The position numbers and the translations under genes were made by a program. The notes beneath the pieces are model-generated. The model saw nothing but the letters and a program-made list of their open reading frames with translations, made no database searches and was not told the DNA's origin. Positions 1 through 8,876 of a stretch of 54,317 bases of DNA are shown one piece after another. The DNA comes from Deltaproteobacteria bacterium (lineage in GTDB: Bacteria > Myxococcota_A > Polyangia > Haliangiales > JADYYK01), in the NCBI GenBank assembly GCA_020853705.1, contig JADYYK010000100.1:1-54317 (forward strand). The letters run 5' to 3'. Numbering within the stretch: the stretch's first letter is position 1; every line of letters begins with the position of its first letter.

Positions 1-1
1 G

Positions 2-127
2 CGGCTGCGGGGTGAGAACACGGTCGGCAACTCGCGGCATGACGCCATCGTGATCCTCGATGGCGACCGAAACAAGAACCTCAGCGAGTGCGCCGGCTTC
101 CGGCTAAGTGATCGGCATTGGGCCTAG
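2..127 (+). CDS. C-terminal end of an unknown gene (partial)
   Basis: An open frame runs from the window edge to a TAG at 125-127 and encodes about 41 residues with no internal stop (contains DAIVILDGDRNKNLSE). The stop overlaps the stop of the convergent glycosyltransferase by two bases. The stretch is visibly poorer in GC than the neighbours and uses codons such as CTA, AGT and AAC, which would fit a recently acquired gene. No family was recognised. It may also be non-coding; the call rests only on the open frame and plausible composition. Confidence 0.3.
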   Translation, partial: RLRGENTVGNSRHDAIVILDGDRNKNLSECAGFRLSDRHWA

Positions 128-1260
128 CGCCCCGAGGTCCAGGCGAAGTCGCCCTTGAGATAGCGACGCAGCCCCTCGACCGCGGCGGCGTTCAGCGCCA
201 CGAAGGTCCAGCTGGTGCGCGCCAGCTTGCCGGCGCGCTCGCCGCGCAGGGCGCCGCTCAGGGCCAGGCCATAGCCGGCCAGCTGCCCGGCCAGGGTCGC
301 CGCGTACAGCGGCCAGCCCGGCGCGAAGGTCGCCACCAGGTAGACGTTCGACGCCAGCAGCGTGCCCAGCGCGAACGGGCAGGCCAGGCGCATCAGCTTG
401 TGCGACAGGAGCTGCGGCAGCAGGCGGTTCTTGCGCGGATCCAGCAGCGCGGGCAGCTGGCGCAAGAGCTGGTAGTTGCCCGCCAGCGTGCGCGCCTTGC
501 GCGCGAACTCACCCTGCACCGAGGCCTCCTGGTCGTACACCTTGGCCGCCGGCTCGAACAGCACGCGAAAGCCCTGCATCGCGATCTGCATCGGCGTGAA
601 GACGTCGTCGAGCAGCGTCTCGGGCGGCAGCTGCCGGTACAGCGCGCGGCGGATGGCGTACAGCGCGCCGGTGGCGCCGACCACCGAGTCGACCTGGCTC
701 TCGGCGGCGCGGATCAGCTTCTCGTAGCGCCAGTACAGCCCGGGGCCGGCCTCGCCCTCCATGAACAGCTCGCCCGACACCGCGCCCACGTCGGGGTCGG
801 CCAGCGGGGCCACCAGCGCCCGCAGCGCGCCGGCGTCGATGCGCTGGCGCGCGTCGCAGAACACGATGACCTCGGCGTCGGGACGCACCGCCGCCACGCC
901 CAGGTTGAGCGCGCTCGGCTTGCCCGAGGCGCGCTCGACCCGGATGAGCTCCACGCCGCGGTCGGCATAGCCGCGCACCACGTCGTCGGTGCCGTCGGTC
1001 GAGCCGTCGCTGACGACGACGATCTGCCGGCGCGTCGCCGGGTAGTCCAGCGCCAGCAGGTTGTCGAGCTTGGCCCCGATGCGCGCGGCCTCGTTGTGCG
1101 CCGCCATCACGATGGCCAGCCCGGGCTCGTAGCCCGGGTCGCCCGCCACCGGGCGCCGGCGCAGCTTGCCCAGCGCGGTGATCGCGGCCGGATAGCCCGC
1201 ATACGTGTAACCCACCACAGCGAGCGACGACCAGTACGCCGCAGTCGAGATCAGCCACAT
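124..1260 (-). CDS. Membrane-bound family 2 glycosyltransferase
   Basis: The 378-residue protein has an N-terminal membrane segment (about residues 5-25), then a GT2 domain: MAAHNEAARI near residue 55, VVVSDGSTDGTDD (nucleotide-binding Asp), FCDAR (DxD-like metal site) and LLDDVFTPMQIAMQG (catalytic Asp region). Two or three hydrophobic helices follow at the C-terminus. This is the layout of cellulose-synthase or poly-GlcNAc-synthase-like enzymes that polymerise or add sugars at the cytoplasmic membrane. The start is the ATG at 1260; the much longer upstream open frame is antisense to real genes. It is divergent from the phosphodiesterase gene with 60 bases between them, which must hold both promoters. 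The sugar substrate cannot be told from sequence. Confidence 0.85.
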   Translation of the reverse strand: MWLISTAAYWSSLAVVGYTYAGYPAAITALGKLRRRPVAGDPGYEPGLAIVMAAHNEAARIGAKLDNLLALDYPATRRQIVVVSDGSTDGTDDVVRGYADRGVELIRVERASGKPSALNLGVAAVRPDAEVIVFCDARQRIDAGALRALVAPLADPDVGAVSGELFMEGEAGPGLYWRYEKLIRAAESQVDSVVGATGALYAIRRALYRQLPPETLLDDVFTPMQIAMQGFRVLFEPAAKVYDQEASVQGEFARKARTLAGNYQLLRQLPALLDPRKNRLLPQLLSHKLMRLACPFALGTLLASNVYLVATFAPGWPLYAATLAGQLAGYGLALSGALRGERAGKLARTSWTFVALNAAAVEGLRRYLKGDFAWTSGR

Positions 1261-1320
1261 GGCCGCAGTGTGTCGATCGCGCGCGCCCCCGTCAAACCCG
1301 GGACCCGCTACCATGGCGGC

Positions 1321-2064
1321 ATGCTGAGCGTGCTGACCTGGAACGTCTGGTTCGGCGGCCACCGCTTCGACGAGCGCTGCCCGGCCCTGGTCGAGCGCTG
1401 CTATCGCGCCGACGCCGACCTCATCGCGCTGCAGGAGGTCACCCCCGAGCTCTTGGCGCACCTGCAGGCGGCGCCCTGGCTGCGCGACTACCACCTGTCG
1501 GATCCCGACGGCTCCACGCTGGGCGACTACGGCGTCCTCATCCTGTCCCGCCATCCCCTGCACGGCATCGAGCTGCACCCGCTGCCGACGCAGATGGGCC
1601 GCAGCCTGCTGGTCGCCGACGTCGCCGGCCCCGGCGGGCCGCTCAGCTTCGCCACCGCGCACCTCGAGAGCCAGGACAACGCCGCGCTGCGGGCAGAGCA
1701 GCTCGGCCTCGTGAGCCGCCACCTCGCGCGCCGTCAGCCGCGCTGCCTGCTGGTCGGTGACATGAACTTCGCCGACGGCGCCGAGCCCGAGACCTCCAGC
1801 CTCGACCCCAGCTTCCGCGACGTCTGGTCGCTGCTGCACCCCGGCGAGCCCGGCTACACCGTCGACACCGACGTCAACCTGATGCGCTGGCAGGTCAAGG
1901 AGAAGGTCACCCGCAAGCGCATCGACCGCGTCTTCGCCCGCGGTGCGCTGAGCCCGACGTCGATCCGGCTGTTCGGCGACCGCTGCGTCGGCGGCGACCC
2001 CGAGCTGTTCGCGTCGGACCACTTCGGCCTGCGCGCCACATTCGACTACCCGCGTGCGAGCTAG
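1321..2064 (+). CDS. Endonuclease/exonuclease/phosphatase family protein, TDP2-like
   Basis: The 247-residue protein carries the EEP fold motifs in order: TWNVWF at the N-terminus (metal-site Asn), LQEVTPE (catalytic Glu), the HLES strand, GDMNF (Asp/Asn) and SDHFGL at the C-terminus (catalytic Asp-His). The TWN...LQEV...GDxNF...SDHFGL set resembles tyrosyl-DNA phosphodiesterase 2, which hydrolyses 5' phosphotyrosyl links, but the wider family also includes phosphatases and sphingomyelinases. No signal peptide is seen, so it is probably cytoplasmic. The ATG at 1321 begins directly at the conserved first strand. It is followed after 18 bases by a secreted-protein gene. Confidence 0.85.
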   Translation: MLSVLTWNVWFGGHRFDERCPALVERCYRADADLIALQEVTPELLAHLQAAPWLRDYHLSDPDGSTLGDYGVLILSRHPLHGIELHPLPTQMGRSLLVADVAGPGGPLSFATAHLESQDNAALRAEQLGLVSRHLARRQPRCLLVGDMNFADGAEPETSSLDPSFRDVWSLLHPGEPGYTVDTDVNLMRWQVKEKVTRKRIDRVFARGALSPTSIRLFGDRCVGGDPELFASDHFGLRATFDYPRAS

Positions 2065-2082
2065 CCGACTACCATCGAGAGC

Positions 2083-2622
2083 ATGCGCAAAGCCGCTCTC
2101 CTGTTCGTGGCCGCGGGGCTCCTTCTGCAGTCGACGCTCGCCGCGGCGGGCACGCCCAAGCTCAAGTGGGTCAAGCTCAAGTGGCAGACGCCCGAGAAGC
2201 TCAAGGGCACCTACATGGCGCCCAAGGGCTGGACCATCATGGGCGAGTCCAGCGAGGCCAACCCGCGCTACTTCCACCTCGAGCAGACCGACGGCCGCGG
2301 CAACGCCGACCTCGAGTACGCCACCGTGGGCGACAACATGACGGTCGAGCAGCGCGCACGCTGGGGCGTCGTCAATCCGGTGGTCACCACCAAGGGTGGC
2401 TGGACCTGCGCCGAGGGGCTCGCCGGCGAGGAGGGCTCGACCCCGCAGCCGGGCACCTACCAGGTGGTGCGCTGCGCCAAGGCCATCAAGGGCGGCGGCA
2501 TCCTGCTGGCCGCGATGCAGGGCGACGCCGAGCACTTCAAGGCGCTGGGCGGACAGAAGGCGCTGCGCGCCGCGCTCAAGGCGCTGACCGGCATGCGCGG
2601 CCCCGGCCTCAACGAGAGCTGA
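2083..2622 (+). CDS. Secreted hypothetical protein
   Basis: The 179-residue protein starts with a clear Sec signal peptide (Lys/Arg, then LFVAAGLLLQSTLAAAG, probable cleavage after ALAAAG near residue 23). The mature part is lysine-rich at its start, has two Cys residues that could form one disulphide (WTCAEG and VRCAKA), and shows no motif I recognise. It sits 18 bases downstream of the TDP2-like gene and may be co-transcribed. Periplasmic or extracellular location is inferred from the signal peptide. Function is unknown. Confidence 0.75.
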   Translation: MRKAALLFVAAGLLLQSTLAAAGTPKLKWVKLKWQTPEKLKGTYMAPKGWTIMGESSEANPRYFHLEQTDGRGNADLEYATVGDNMTVEQRARWGVVNPVVTTKGGWTCAEGLAGEEGSTPQPGTYQVVRCAKAIKGGGILLAAMQGDAEHFKALGGQKALRAALKALTGMRGPGLNES

Positions 2623-2792
2623 CCGAACGACCGAACCCGGCTCAGGTCGCCGCATCTCGTGAAGAATCTGCGCGGTGTGCTGTCGCCCGATGTCTGGTTG
2701 CGCGGGTTGGCCGCGCCGGCGCCGACGAATCGCAGGCTTGCGACGCATCGCGCCACGCCCCGGTTGGCGCACCCGATGCAATCGCGACGAGC

Positions 2793-3770
2793 ATGGACCC
2801 ATCACATGCAGCGCCAGCCGCGCCCCGTCGTCAGCGCGTCCTGGTGACCTGGGGCAGCAAGCTCGGGGGCACCGAGGGGATCGCCCGGATCATCGCCGAG
2901 GTCCTCGAGCACCAGGGCTTCGAGGTGGTCGCGCAGCGCGCCTCCGAGGTGCGTGACGTCAGCGGTCACGACGCCGCCATCATCGGCGGCGCTCTGTATG
3001 CCAACCGCTGGCACCGCGACGCGCGTCGCCTGGTGATGCGCAACGTCGCCGCGCTGCGCCGCATCCCGGTCTGGCTGTTCTCCAGCGGCCCGCTCGACGA
3101 CTCGGCCGATCGGCGCACGCTGCCCACGCCCAGCCAGGTCGCCGCCCTGATCGAGCGCATCGGCGCCCGCGGCCACACCACCTTCGGCGGTCGCCTGCCC
3201 GCCGACGCCCGCGGCTTCCCGGCCGCCGCGATGGCCCGCCAGCACAGCGGCGACTGGCGCAACCCCGAGCGCATCCGCACCTGGGCCGCCGACGTCGCCG
3301 GCATCATCCCCGACGCCCGCCCCGGCGTCGCGCACGAGCCCCCGGGCCGCTCGCTGCCGCGCCTGCTGGCCCACGGCGTCGCCGCCTGGGCGCTGTGCGC
3401 GGCCACCATGGCGGGCCTGCTGCGCCTGACCTCGACCGGCGTGGCCATCGCCGCGCACGCCGTGCTGGCGCCGTTGATCTTCACCGTCCTCGCGGTGCGC
3501 TACTTCCAGGTCCGCGGCGCGCGCGACCCGGTGCCCACCGCGCTGATCTGGACCGCCATCGTGCTGCTGCTCGACGCCGCCGTCGTCGCCGGCGCCATCC
3601 AGCGCGACCTCGCGATGTTCACCAGCCTCACCGGCACCTGGCTGCCGCTCACCCTGGGCTTCCTCGCCACCTGGCTGACCGGCTTCATCCTGTCGACCAA
3701 GCCCTGGCCCCGGCCGACCCCGCGCAGCGACACCACGACCCACGCCCACCCGACCCGCCTGGCGCACTGA
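2793..3770 (+). CDS. Flavodoxin domain fused to a four-helix membrane domain
   Basis: The 325-residue protein has an N-terminal flavodoxin-like domain of the protoporphyrinogen-oxidase (HemG) type: RVLVTWGSKLGGTEGIA (phosphate loop), then IIGGALYANRWHRDARR and WLFSSGPLD, both typical of that group. From about residue 190 there are four hydrophobic helices, the last ending FILSTKPWPRP. HemG-like proteins reduce a substrate with FMN, normally coupled to quinone. The fused membrane domain suggests membrane-linked electron transfer, but that is inference. The ATG at 2793 is used; a GTG at 2842 is possible but would trim the first strand. A His/Thr-rich tail ends the protein. Confidence 0.75.
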   Translation: MDPSHAAPAAPRRQRVLVTWGSKLGGTEGIARIIAEVLEHQGFEVVAQRASEVRDVSGHDAAIIGGALYANRWHRDARRLVMRNVAALRRIPVWLFSSGPLDDSADRRTLPTPSQVAALIERIGARGHTTFGGRLPADARGFPAAAMARQHSGDWRNPERIRTWAADVAGIIPDARPGVAHEPPGRSLPRLLAHGVAAWALCAATMAGLLRLTSTGVAIAAHAVLAPLIFTVLAVRYFQVRGARDPVPTALIWTAIVLLLDAAVVAGAIQRDLAMFTSLTGTWLPLTLGFLATWLTGFILSTKPWPRPTPRSDTTTHAHPTRLAH

Positions 3771-3775
3771 CGCCG

Positions 3776-4066
3776 CTACTTCGGCGGTGCCGCCACCCAG
3801 GCTGCCAGCGCCTGCGCGAGCGCCTCGGCCTTTGCCGAGCAGGGTGCCTTCGAGGCGCTCCCTGATGGTGGCCTCGTCGAGCGCGTCGATCAGCACCACG
3901 GTGGAGCGGCGCTCCACCGGCAACCGGACGCGCTGCGCGGCAGGTGCGTCGAGGCGGTACCCCAGCACGCGGCAGCCCACCGCGACATAGAGGATGTCGC
4001 CCGCGCGCGCGATCGCCCGCGGCAGGTGCAGCGCAAAGCGCGGACGGAGGCCGCTGGAACGCGGCG
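3776..4066 (-). pseudogene. Frameshifted remnant of an unknown gene
   Basis: Read on the minus strand just downstream of the lipoprotein gene, this stretch encodes a protein-like sequence (LHLPRAIARAGDILYVAVG, then VRLPVERRSTVVLIDALDE) as far as TLLGK. At that point one base too many throws it out of frame. In the next frame it continues AEALAQALAAWVAAPPK and ends at a TAG (3776-3778). No convincing start codon precedes it. Two consecutive good-quality reading frames joined at one point suggest a decayed gene or a sequencing indel. The family is not recognised. Confidence 0.4.
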
Positions 4067-4861
4067 CTACTCGCGCGTGACCCGGTAGGTGCAGTAGAGG
4101 TTGATCGGGCAGCTCAGGCACTCGTTCTGGTTCTCGGGGTACATGGCGGCGCAGGCGTTGTCGACCACGAACAGGGTGTTGGGGTCGGTCTCGTGGCGGC
4201 TCCAGCGCAGGTGCTCGGTGGTCGCGGGCTGCACGGTATCCTGCTCGGGCGGGATGCACTCGCGGACGGTCTGCACCACGCTGGTCGCGTACAGCGTCAT
4301 CATGCGGTCCTCGACCACGAAGCTGCCCTTGCGCACGACGCGGGTGAACGACAGGCAGGCATACTGCTGCCACGCGATCGTCGAGTGCCACTCGCCGGTG
4401 CCGTCGGCGTTGAAGATCAGCCGCTCGGTCGACCCGTTGCGCGCCCCCGCCCACGACCCCACCAGGTCGGCCGGCACGCTGCCCGGCGGCGCGCTCCCGG
4501 TCAGCGGTTCGCCGGTGCTGACCGGGGCGCTGGAGCCCACGCAGGCCGCCAGCGGCGCCGCGCACTGGCTCTGCACGCAGGTGGCCTCGGTGCAGCCCTG
4601 GTCGTTGATGCAGGTCGCGAAGCTGAGGATATCCGCCTGACCCTGCGGCGTGCCGCGCTCGCCACAGCCGTCCGGACAGGCGTCATCGCCATCGGGGCAG
4701 TCGACGATGCACTGGAGGATCTCGAGACACGACAGCGAGGGCGCCTCGGCCACCAGGGCCGGATCCGCACCCGACTCCGAACACCCGGTCTGCGCCAGCC
4801 CCGCCAGCGCGGCCGCCAGCGCCGCCAGGCGCCTCGGCCACCTCCCGCTTGGTTCAGCCAT
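4067..4861 (-). CDS. Cysteine-rich lipoprotein
   Basis: The 264-residue protein has an arginine-rich N-terminus, a hydrophobic stretch and a lipobox-like LAQTGC near residue 27, so it is likely exported and lipid-anchored. The next 80 residues hold about a dozen Cys (LSCLEILQCIVDCPDGDDACPDG), a pattern common in small myxobacterial surface lipoproteins. The C-terminal half resembles a lipocalin-like strand repeat (GTGEWHSTIAW, FVVEDRMMTLYATS) and ends in a second Cys cluster (NECLSCPINLYCTY). The function is unknown. The ATG at 4861 gives a complete signal peptide. Confidence 0.75.
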   Translation of the reverse strand: MAEPSGRWPRRLAALAAALAGLAQTGCSESGADPALVAEAPSLSCLEILQCIVDCPDGDDACPDGCGERGTPQGQADILSFATCINDQGCTEATCVQSQCAAPLAACVGSSAPVSTGEPLTGSAPPGSVPADLVGSWAGARNGSTERLIFNADGTGEWHSTIAWQQYACLSFTRVVRKGSFVVEDRMMTLYATSVVQTVRECIPPEQDTVQPATTEHLRWSRHETDPNTLFVVDNACAAMYPENQNECLSCPINLYCTYRVTRE

Positions 4862-4899
4862 GGCTCCAGGCTATCGACCGTCGTCTACCGTCCGCACCT

Positions 4900-4913
4900 G
4901 CAAGGATCCTTGC
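4900..4913. other. 14-bp perfect palindrome
   Basis: GCAAGGATCCTTGC is a perfect dyad 39 bases upstream of the lipoprotein start and 67 bases downstream of the end of the beta-propeller gene, which is transcribed towards it. It could be a regulator site for the lipoprotein gene or part of a transcript-end structure. No second copy was seen nearby. Confidence 0.35.
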
Positions 4914-4951
4914 CCGCCAGGTCGGCTGTGACGCCGGGCCCCAGCCAGCCT

Positions 4952-4976
4952 CCTGGCGGCGCCTCACGGCGCCAGG
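4952..4976 (-). terminator. Candidate hairpin terminator after the beta-propeller gene
   Basis: CCTGGCG pairs with CGCCAGG around an 11-base loop, and an inner GGCGCC-TCAC-GGCGCC pairing is an alternative. It begins 4 bases past the stop of the gene at 4980-7061. There is no T run, so this would be an imperfect intrinsic terminator or a 3' stabilising structure. Confidence 0.35.
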
Positions 4977-4979
4977 GCT

Positions 4980-7061
4980 TCACTGACCGGTCTGGGCGGG
5001 GAACAGCACCGTCGCCAGCGGCTGGGTCAGCCCAGCCAGCTCGGCGACGCGGATGCCGGCGTCGGCGATGGCGTAGACGAAGGTATGGCCGTCGGCGTCG
5101 CTGGCCATCACGCTGCGGCGCACGAACGGCGAGTACCACCAGCGCCAGTCGTGCGCCCCGCTGGCCAGGTAGACATCATTCATCGAGAGCGCGCCGCGCG
5201 GCGTGATCCCCGTCGTGGCGTCGACGTGGAAGACACGCAGCTCCGAGACGAAGCTGTCCCAGTAGCTGGCCCCCCCGGTGCGCGCGTAGTCGCTGAACGG
5301 GATCGCCAGCAGCTGCTTGTCGGCGAACCAGTTGAAGGCCTTGTGCTCGTAGGCCGCCTCCGACCAGCCGTAGGCGGTGCCCACCAGCTGGCTGGCGCGC
5401 TCGACCGGGTGTGCGAAGTCCGAGACGTCGAACAGAGACAGCTTCATCCTGCGCAGCTGCCAGTCCACATTGCCATTCTGGTCGGGCTCCGGGAGGTAGA
5501 CACCGATGGCCAGGACGTGGTCCGCGTCGATGGGGTGCAGGTAGGTCGAGAAGCCGGGCACCTTCAGCTCGCCGACCGCGCGGGGATTGCGCGGATCGCT
5601 GAGATCGAAGGTGAAGAACGGGTCGACCTGCCTGAAGGTCACCAGGTAGCCCCGGTCGCCCTGGAAGCGCGCGCTGAAGATGCGCTCGCCGGCCGCCAGC
5701 GGGGGGGTCTGGCCGACCACCGCCAGAGTGCCATCGCGCTCGGCCAGCACCGAGATGCGATTCGCGGTCTCGAGGCGGCCCCAGGGCTGCTCGGGATCGG
5801 CGACCCGGGTCGCGGTGGTGGTCGCCACCCGCAGGTGGCCAGCGTGCTCGTCGAGCGAGAACTGGTCGACCACGTGGCCCGCCACGGCGCCCGACGCCAC
5901 GTGCACGGCGCCACCAGGGCCGCCGATGTCGAACTTGTGCAGGTAGGTCCAGTCACTCTGGCCGGCCTGCGGCCACCACCACCAGTGCTGGCTGGCGACA
6001 TACAGTGACTGCGTGGTGGCATAGATCTCGCCTGGTTCGGCGATGATGGAGGTCCGCGCCGGCGGCCTGCCCAGGTCGCCGAGGTCGAGCGTGGCGATGG
6101 TGACCACCCCAGGTCGCACCGGGCTCGAGGCGCGTGCGAAGTCGGTGCACGCATACGAGACATCGACCAGGCGCCCGTCACGCAGCCGGCGCCGCCCGGC
6201 GGGCAGCCAGTCGTCCAGGCTCTGGGCCCGGATCAAGCCCTCGTTGTCGCGCCGCAGCATCTCCAGGGCGGCCGCCAGCAGGGCCTTGTTCTGGTACTTG
6301 TCGGGCTCGGCCGGGTCGTACTCCGGGTAGTAGCGCAGGCCGGCCGGATACCTGAACCAGTCCGACAGCACGACGCGCACGGAGGCGCCGATGCGCCGCG
6401 AGCCGTCGTAGGACCCCGGCAGGTAGAGCTCGTCGAGCACCGCTGGCGCCGCCAGGTCGCTGACGTCGATCACGGTCAGCTTGGTCGTGGTCGACCAGTA
6501 CCAGTAACACTCGGCAAAGCCGCAGTCGGGCGCGCTGGCGTCGGCGCCCGAGTCGGGGCGGGCGTCGACCTGCGAGATCACGACGACGCGATCATGTTCG
6601 TCGAGATACATCTCGCGCGGCCAGCCCTCGAGCTCCAGCGTTCCCGCCAGCGCCAGCGACTGTGGCGGCCAGCTCCGGGTCGCCAGCAGCTTGTGCCCGG
6701 ACAGCACGAAGATCCGATTGCCGTCGTTCTTGACGAAGTCCGCCTCATCGACGCCCGCGACCTGCGTGTTGGTGGTCGTGTACGCCGTCGGCGCCGCCGC
6801 GCTCGACCCCGGCGTCGCCGCGGCGTTGGCGGCCGCGTCCTCGGCCCCGCGCACCCAGCCCCACTCACCGTCCCTGATGCGACGCAGATAGGCCTCCATG
6901 TCCCGCGTCACGCTGTCCTCGATGTACCCCTCGAGCGCGTCACAGCTGTCGAAGCCGACCAGCTGGACCCGGCTCTCCACCCCAGGCGGCGTGGCGCCTC
7001 GCTCCCCGCAGGAGGCGAGCACCAGCATGGCCACCCACGACCCGACGTGTGCAGCTCTCAT
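4980..7061 (-). CDS. Secreted beta-propeller lipoprotein (Beta_propel family)
   Basis: The 693-residue protein begins with a short signal and lipobox (LVLASC, Cys about residue 15). It then carries the hallmark of the Beta_propel family (Pfam PF09826), TNTQVAGVDEADFVKNDG, followed by blade-like strands (IFVLSGHKLLATRS, GYLVTFRQVDPFFTFDLSD, KLSLFDVSDFAHPVERAS). Known members are secreted proteins of unclear role. An AAANAAATPGSSAAAPT linker precedes the propeller. The start is the ATG at 7061 with AGGG just upstream; an in-frame extension to 7151 adds only arginine-rich sequence before the signal peptide. It is a stand-alone transcript on the minus strand, probably ending at the hairpin at 4952-4976. 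Confidence 0.85.
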   Translation of the reverse strand: MRAAHVGSWVAMLVLASCGERGATPPGVESRVQLVGFDSCDALEGYIEDSVTRDMEAYLRRIRDGEWGWVRGAEDAAANAAATPGSSAAAPTAYTTTNTQVAGVDEADFVKNDGNRIFVLSGHKLLATRSWPPQSLALAGTLELEGWPREMYLDEHDRVVVISQVDARPDSGADASAPDCGFAECYWYWSTTTKLTVIDVSDLAAPAVLDELYLPGSYDGSRRIGASVRVVLSDWFRYPAGLRYYPEYDPAEPDKYQNKALLAAALEMLRRDNEGLIRAQSLDDWLPAGRRRLRDGRLVDVSYACTDFARASSPVRPGVVTIATLDLGDLGRPPARTSIIAEPGEIYATTQSLYVASQHWWWWPQAGQSDWTYLHKFDIGGPGGAVHVASGAVAGHVVDQFSLDEHAGHLRVATTTATRVADPEQPWGRLETANRISVLAERDGTLAVVGQTPPLAAGERIFSARFQGDRGYLVTFRQVDPFFTFDLSDPRNPRAVGELKVPGFSTYLHPIDADHVLAIGVYLPEPDQNGNVDWQLRRMKLSLFDVSDFAHPVERASQLVGTAYGWSEAAYEHKAFNWFADKQLLAIPFSDYARTGGASYWDSFVSELRVFHVDATTGITPRGALSMNDVYLASGAHDWRWWYSPFVRRSVMASDADGHTFVYAIADAGIRVAELAGLTQPLATVLFPAQTGQ

Positions 7062-7235
7062 GTGGACCCTCGCATGCGAACGACGCGCCACACGCCCGGC
7101 GCGCAAGCCCAGGGGTTTGGGCCAGCTCTCCGCAATCTGTGCGAGTCCCACCCCGCGCCCCGCGCCGACTGCGCGATCAGGGGTGGTGCCGCACGCCCCC
7201 CTTCGCGGGGTACATGGCGGCGCATGCGCCGGGCA

Positions 7236-8783
7236 TCAGCCGGTGCGGATCCAGTGCCCGAACGACCCTGGGCGCAGGCGGCCGCCACGGCCGGCAAGGG
7301 CGTTGCCGATGCCGGTGACCATCGCGGTCCAGCCGGCCTCCTGGATGGGGCGGCCCACGATCCCGGCGGCCTCGCTGCCGGGCCGCGATACGCCGCGCGT
7401 GTACCACTTCACGGCGCCGCCGTCCTCGCGCTGGAAGCCGAACTCGCGCGAGCCGTTCTCGGGGTGGCCGCCGGTCTGCAGCGTGGTCACGGTCTGGAAG
7501 ATGAAGTGGTTCGGCGCCTGCTCGATCAGCATGACCGAGCCGTTGTCGGGGCCCATGATGTCGATGTCGTAGACGTCGCCGACGCGCGGCGCGCCGCGGG
7601 CCTGGTCGGCGCTGGTGCGCCGGAAGGTGTTGATGGTGTCGAAGCGATCATTGGCCACCGCGCGGTTGAGGTCGGTGCCCATCTCGCCGAGGTACGCCTC
7701 CGGCGTGGTCGTCGCCGGCATGGTGTCCATGATGATCCAGTAGTAGTCGTACACGATGGGGCCGACGCCCTGGGTGACCGACTGCTGGCGCGCGCCGTGC
7801 GGCGCCAGCGCGCCCTGCACCGCCGGGCTCTGGCCGGCCGACTCACCGCCCAGGTGCGCGTGCTCGGGCGACACCAGCAGGCCGGTGATGCGCTCGTACT
7901 CGGCGACCTGGTTGGCGTCGCGCAGCGCCCGGGTCAGGAACATCAGGACCTGCTGGCTGGTGCTGTTGGCCCGCAGCGAGTTGATGCGGACCTCGGGCAG
8001 CTGGCGCGCCATCGCCGCCACCAGCGGCCCCTTGCCCGAGCCGATCTGGTTGACGACGTGATAGAGGAGCTGGGCGTGGTCCCAGTCGCTGATGTCCGCC
8101 AGCAGCGTGATGGCCAGCATGTCGGGGTTTTCGCCGTAGCGGCTGATCAGGTTCTCGGCCTGCCGGTGCAGGTCGCCCATGATCTCCCGGGCCTCGAACT
8201 CCATGTCCTCGCGGCGCTGGACCACCTGGCGCTGCACGCCCGCGCCCGCACTGGCCGCGCCGGCCGGGGCCATGGTCGACAGCAGCGCCTCGGCTGACTC
8301 GCCGCGCACCACGGTGTCGGCCACCGCATCGGCGTGGCGCTCGTAGGCGTCCCCGGCGGCGCCGACGCCGCCCTTGAGCTGGACGCCCCCGCGCTGCTGC
8401 ACCACGTGCGCGGCCTCATGCGCCGCGGTGTGCAGATCGGGTTCGGCGCCGAAGGCGACAGCGTCACCGCTGGCGAAGGCCTGCGCGCCCATGGCCTGGG
8501 CGCCCTCGGCGGCGGCGCCTCCGACGTGGGCCTGGATGGCCGACACGTCATGGCTGCCGAAGGACTGCTGGATCTGCGCCATGAAGGGCAGCTCCTGCGC
8601 CGGTCCGCTCAGCCCGTGGGCGGCCGCCTCGTGGACCTCGGACCCCGAGGGCGCCTCGCCGCCGGCCTTGCGTTGCACCATGCCGTCGGTCAGCGTGCGC
8701 GCGCCTGGCTTGCCCGCGCCATCGCTGGCCGCGCCCGCGCCACGGTCCGCGGTGCCCCCCCTGTCGCCACCCAGCTTGCCCAT
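7236..8783 (-). CDS. DUF4157 (eCIS-associated) metallopeptidase-like protein
   Basis: The 515-residue protein has no signal peptide. After a low-complexity Gly/Ala N-terminus it carries a DUF4157 domain (about residues 65-160): [22 protein letters not shown], then [15 protein letters not shown] with the zinc-type HExxH (residues 122-126) and [12 protein letters not shown]4157 is the domain most often associated with cargo of extracellular contractile injection systems; here the metal-site His/Glu are present. The middle is helical. The C-terminal 170 residues contain a distinct globular stretch ([48 protein letters not shown]) that I cannot assign and that could be the effector part. No contractile-system structural gene lies in the window. 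Confidence 0.8.
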   Translation of the reverse strand: MGKLGGDRGGTADRGAGAASDGAGKPGARTLTDGMVQRKAGGEAPSGSEVHEAAAHGLSGPAQELPFMAQIQQSFGSHDVSAIQAHVGGAAAEGAQAMGAQAFASGDAVAFGAEPDLHTAAHEAAHVVQQRGGVQLKGGVGAAGDAYERHADAVADTVVRGESAEALLSTMAPAGAASAGAGVQRQVVQRREDMEFEAREIMGDLHRQAENLISRYGENPDMLAITLLADISDWDHAQLLYHVVNQIGSGKGPLVAAMARQLPEVRINSLRANSTSQQVLMFLTRALRDANQVAEYERITGLLVSPEHAHLGGESAGQSPAVQGALAPHGARQQSVTQGVGPIVYDYYWIIMDTMPATTTPEAYLGEMGTDLNRAVANDRFDTINTFRRTSADQARGAPRVGDVYDIDIMGPDNGSVMLIEQAPNHFIFQTVTTLQTGGHPENGSREFGFQREDGGAVKWYTRGVSRPGSEAAGIVGRPIQEAGWTAMVTGIGNALAGRGGRLRPGSFGHWIRTG

Positions 8784-8836
8784 CCGCCCAGGCTAGCATG
8801 ATCTCCGCGGCCCACCGCCAGCCTGACCCGCCAGCG

Positions 8837-8876
8837 CTCAGACCTCGCGCGCCAGCCCTCAGACCTCGCGCGCCAG
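8837..8876. repeat. 21-bp tandem duplication at the 3' end of the LysR gene
   Basis: CTCAGACCTCGCGCGCCAG occurs at 8837-8855 and again at 8858-8876, with a 21-base period. The second copy contains the LysR stop codon and its last codons (LAREV, stop). The first copy lies beyond the stop, so the end of the gene, including its stop, has been duplicated once without changing the protein. Confidence 0.75.

Noticed and set aside
124..2805. 893-residue minus-strand open frame
   Set aside because: Only its last 378 residues are the glycosyltransferase; the rest is antisense to the phosphodiesterase and the secreted-protein gene.
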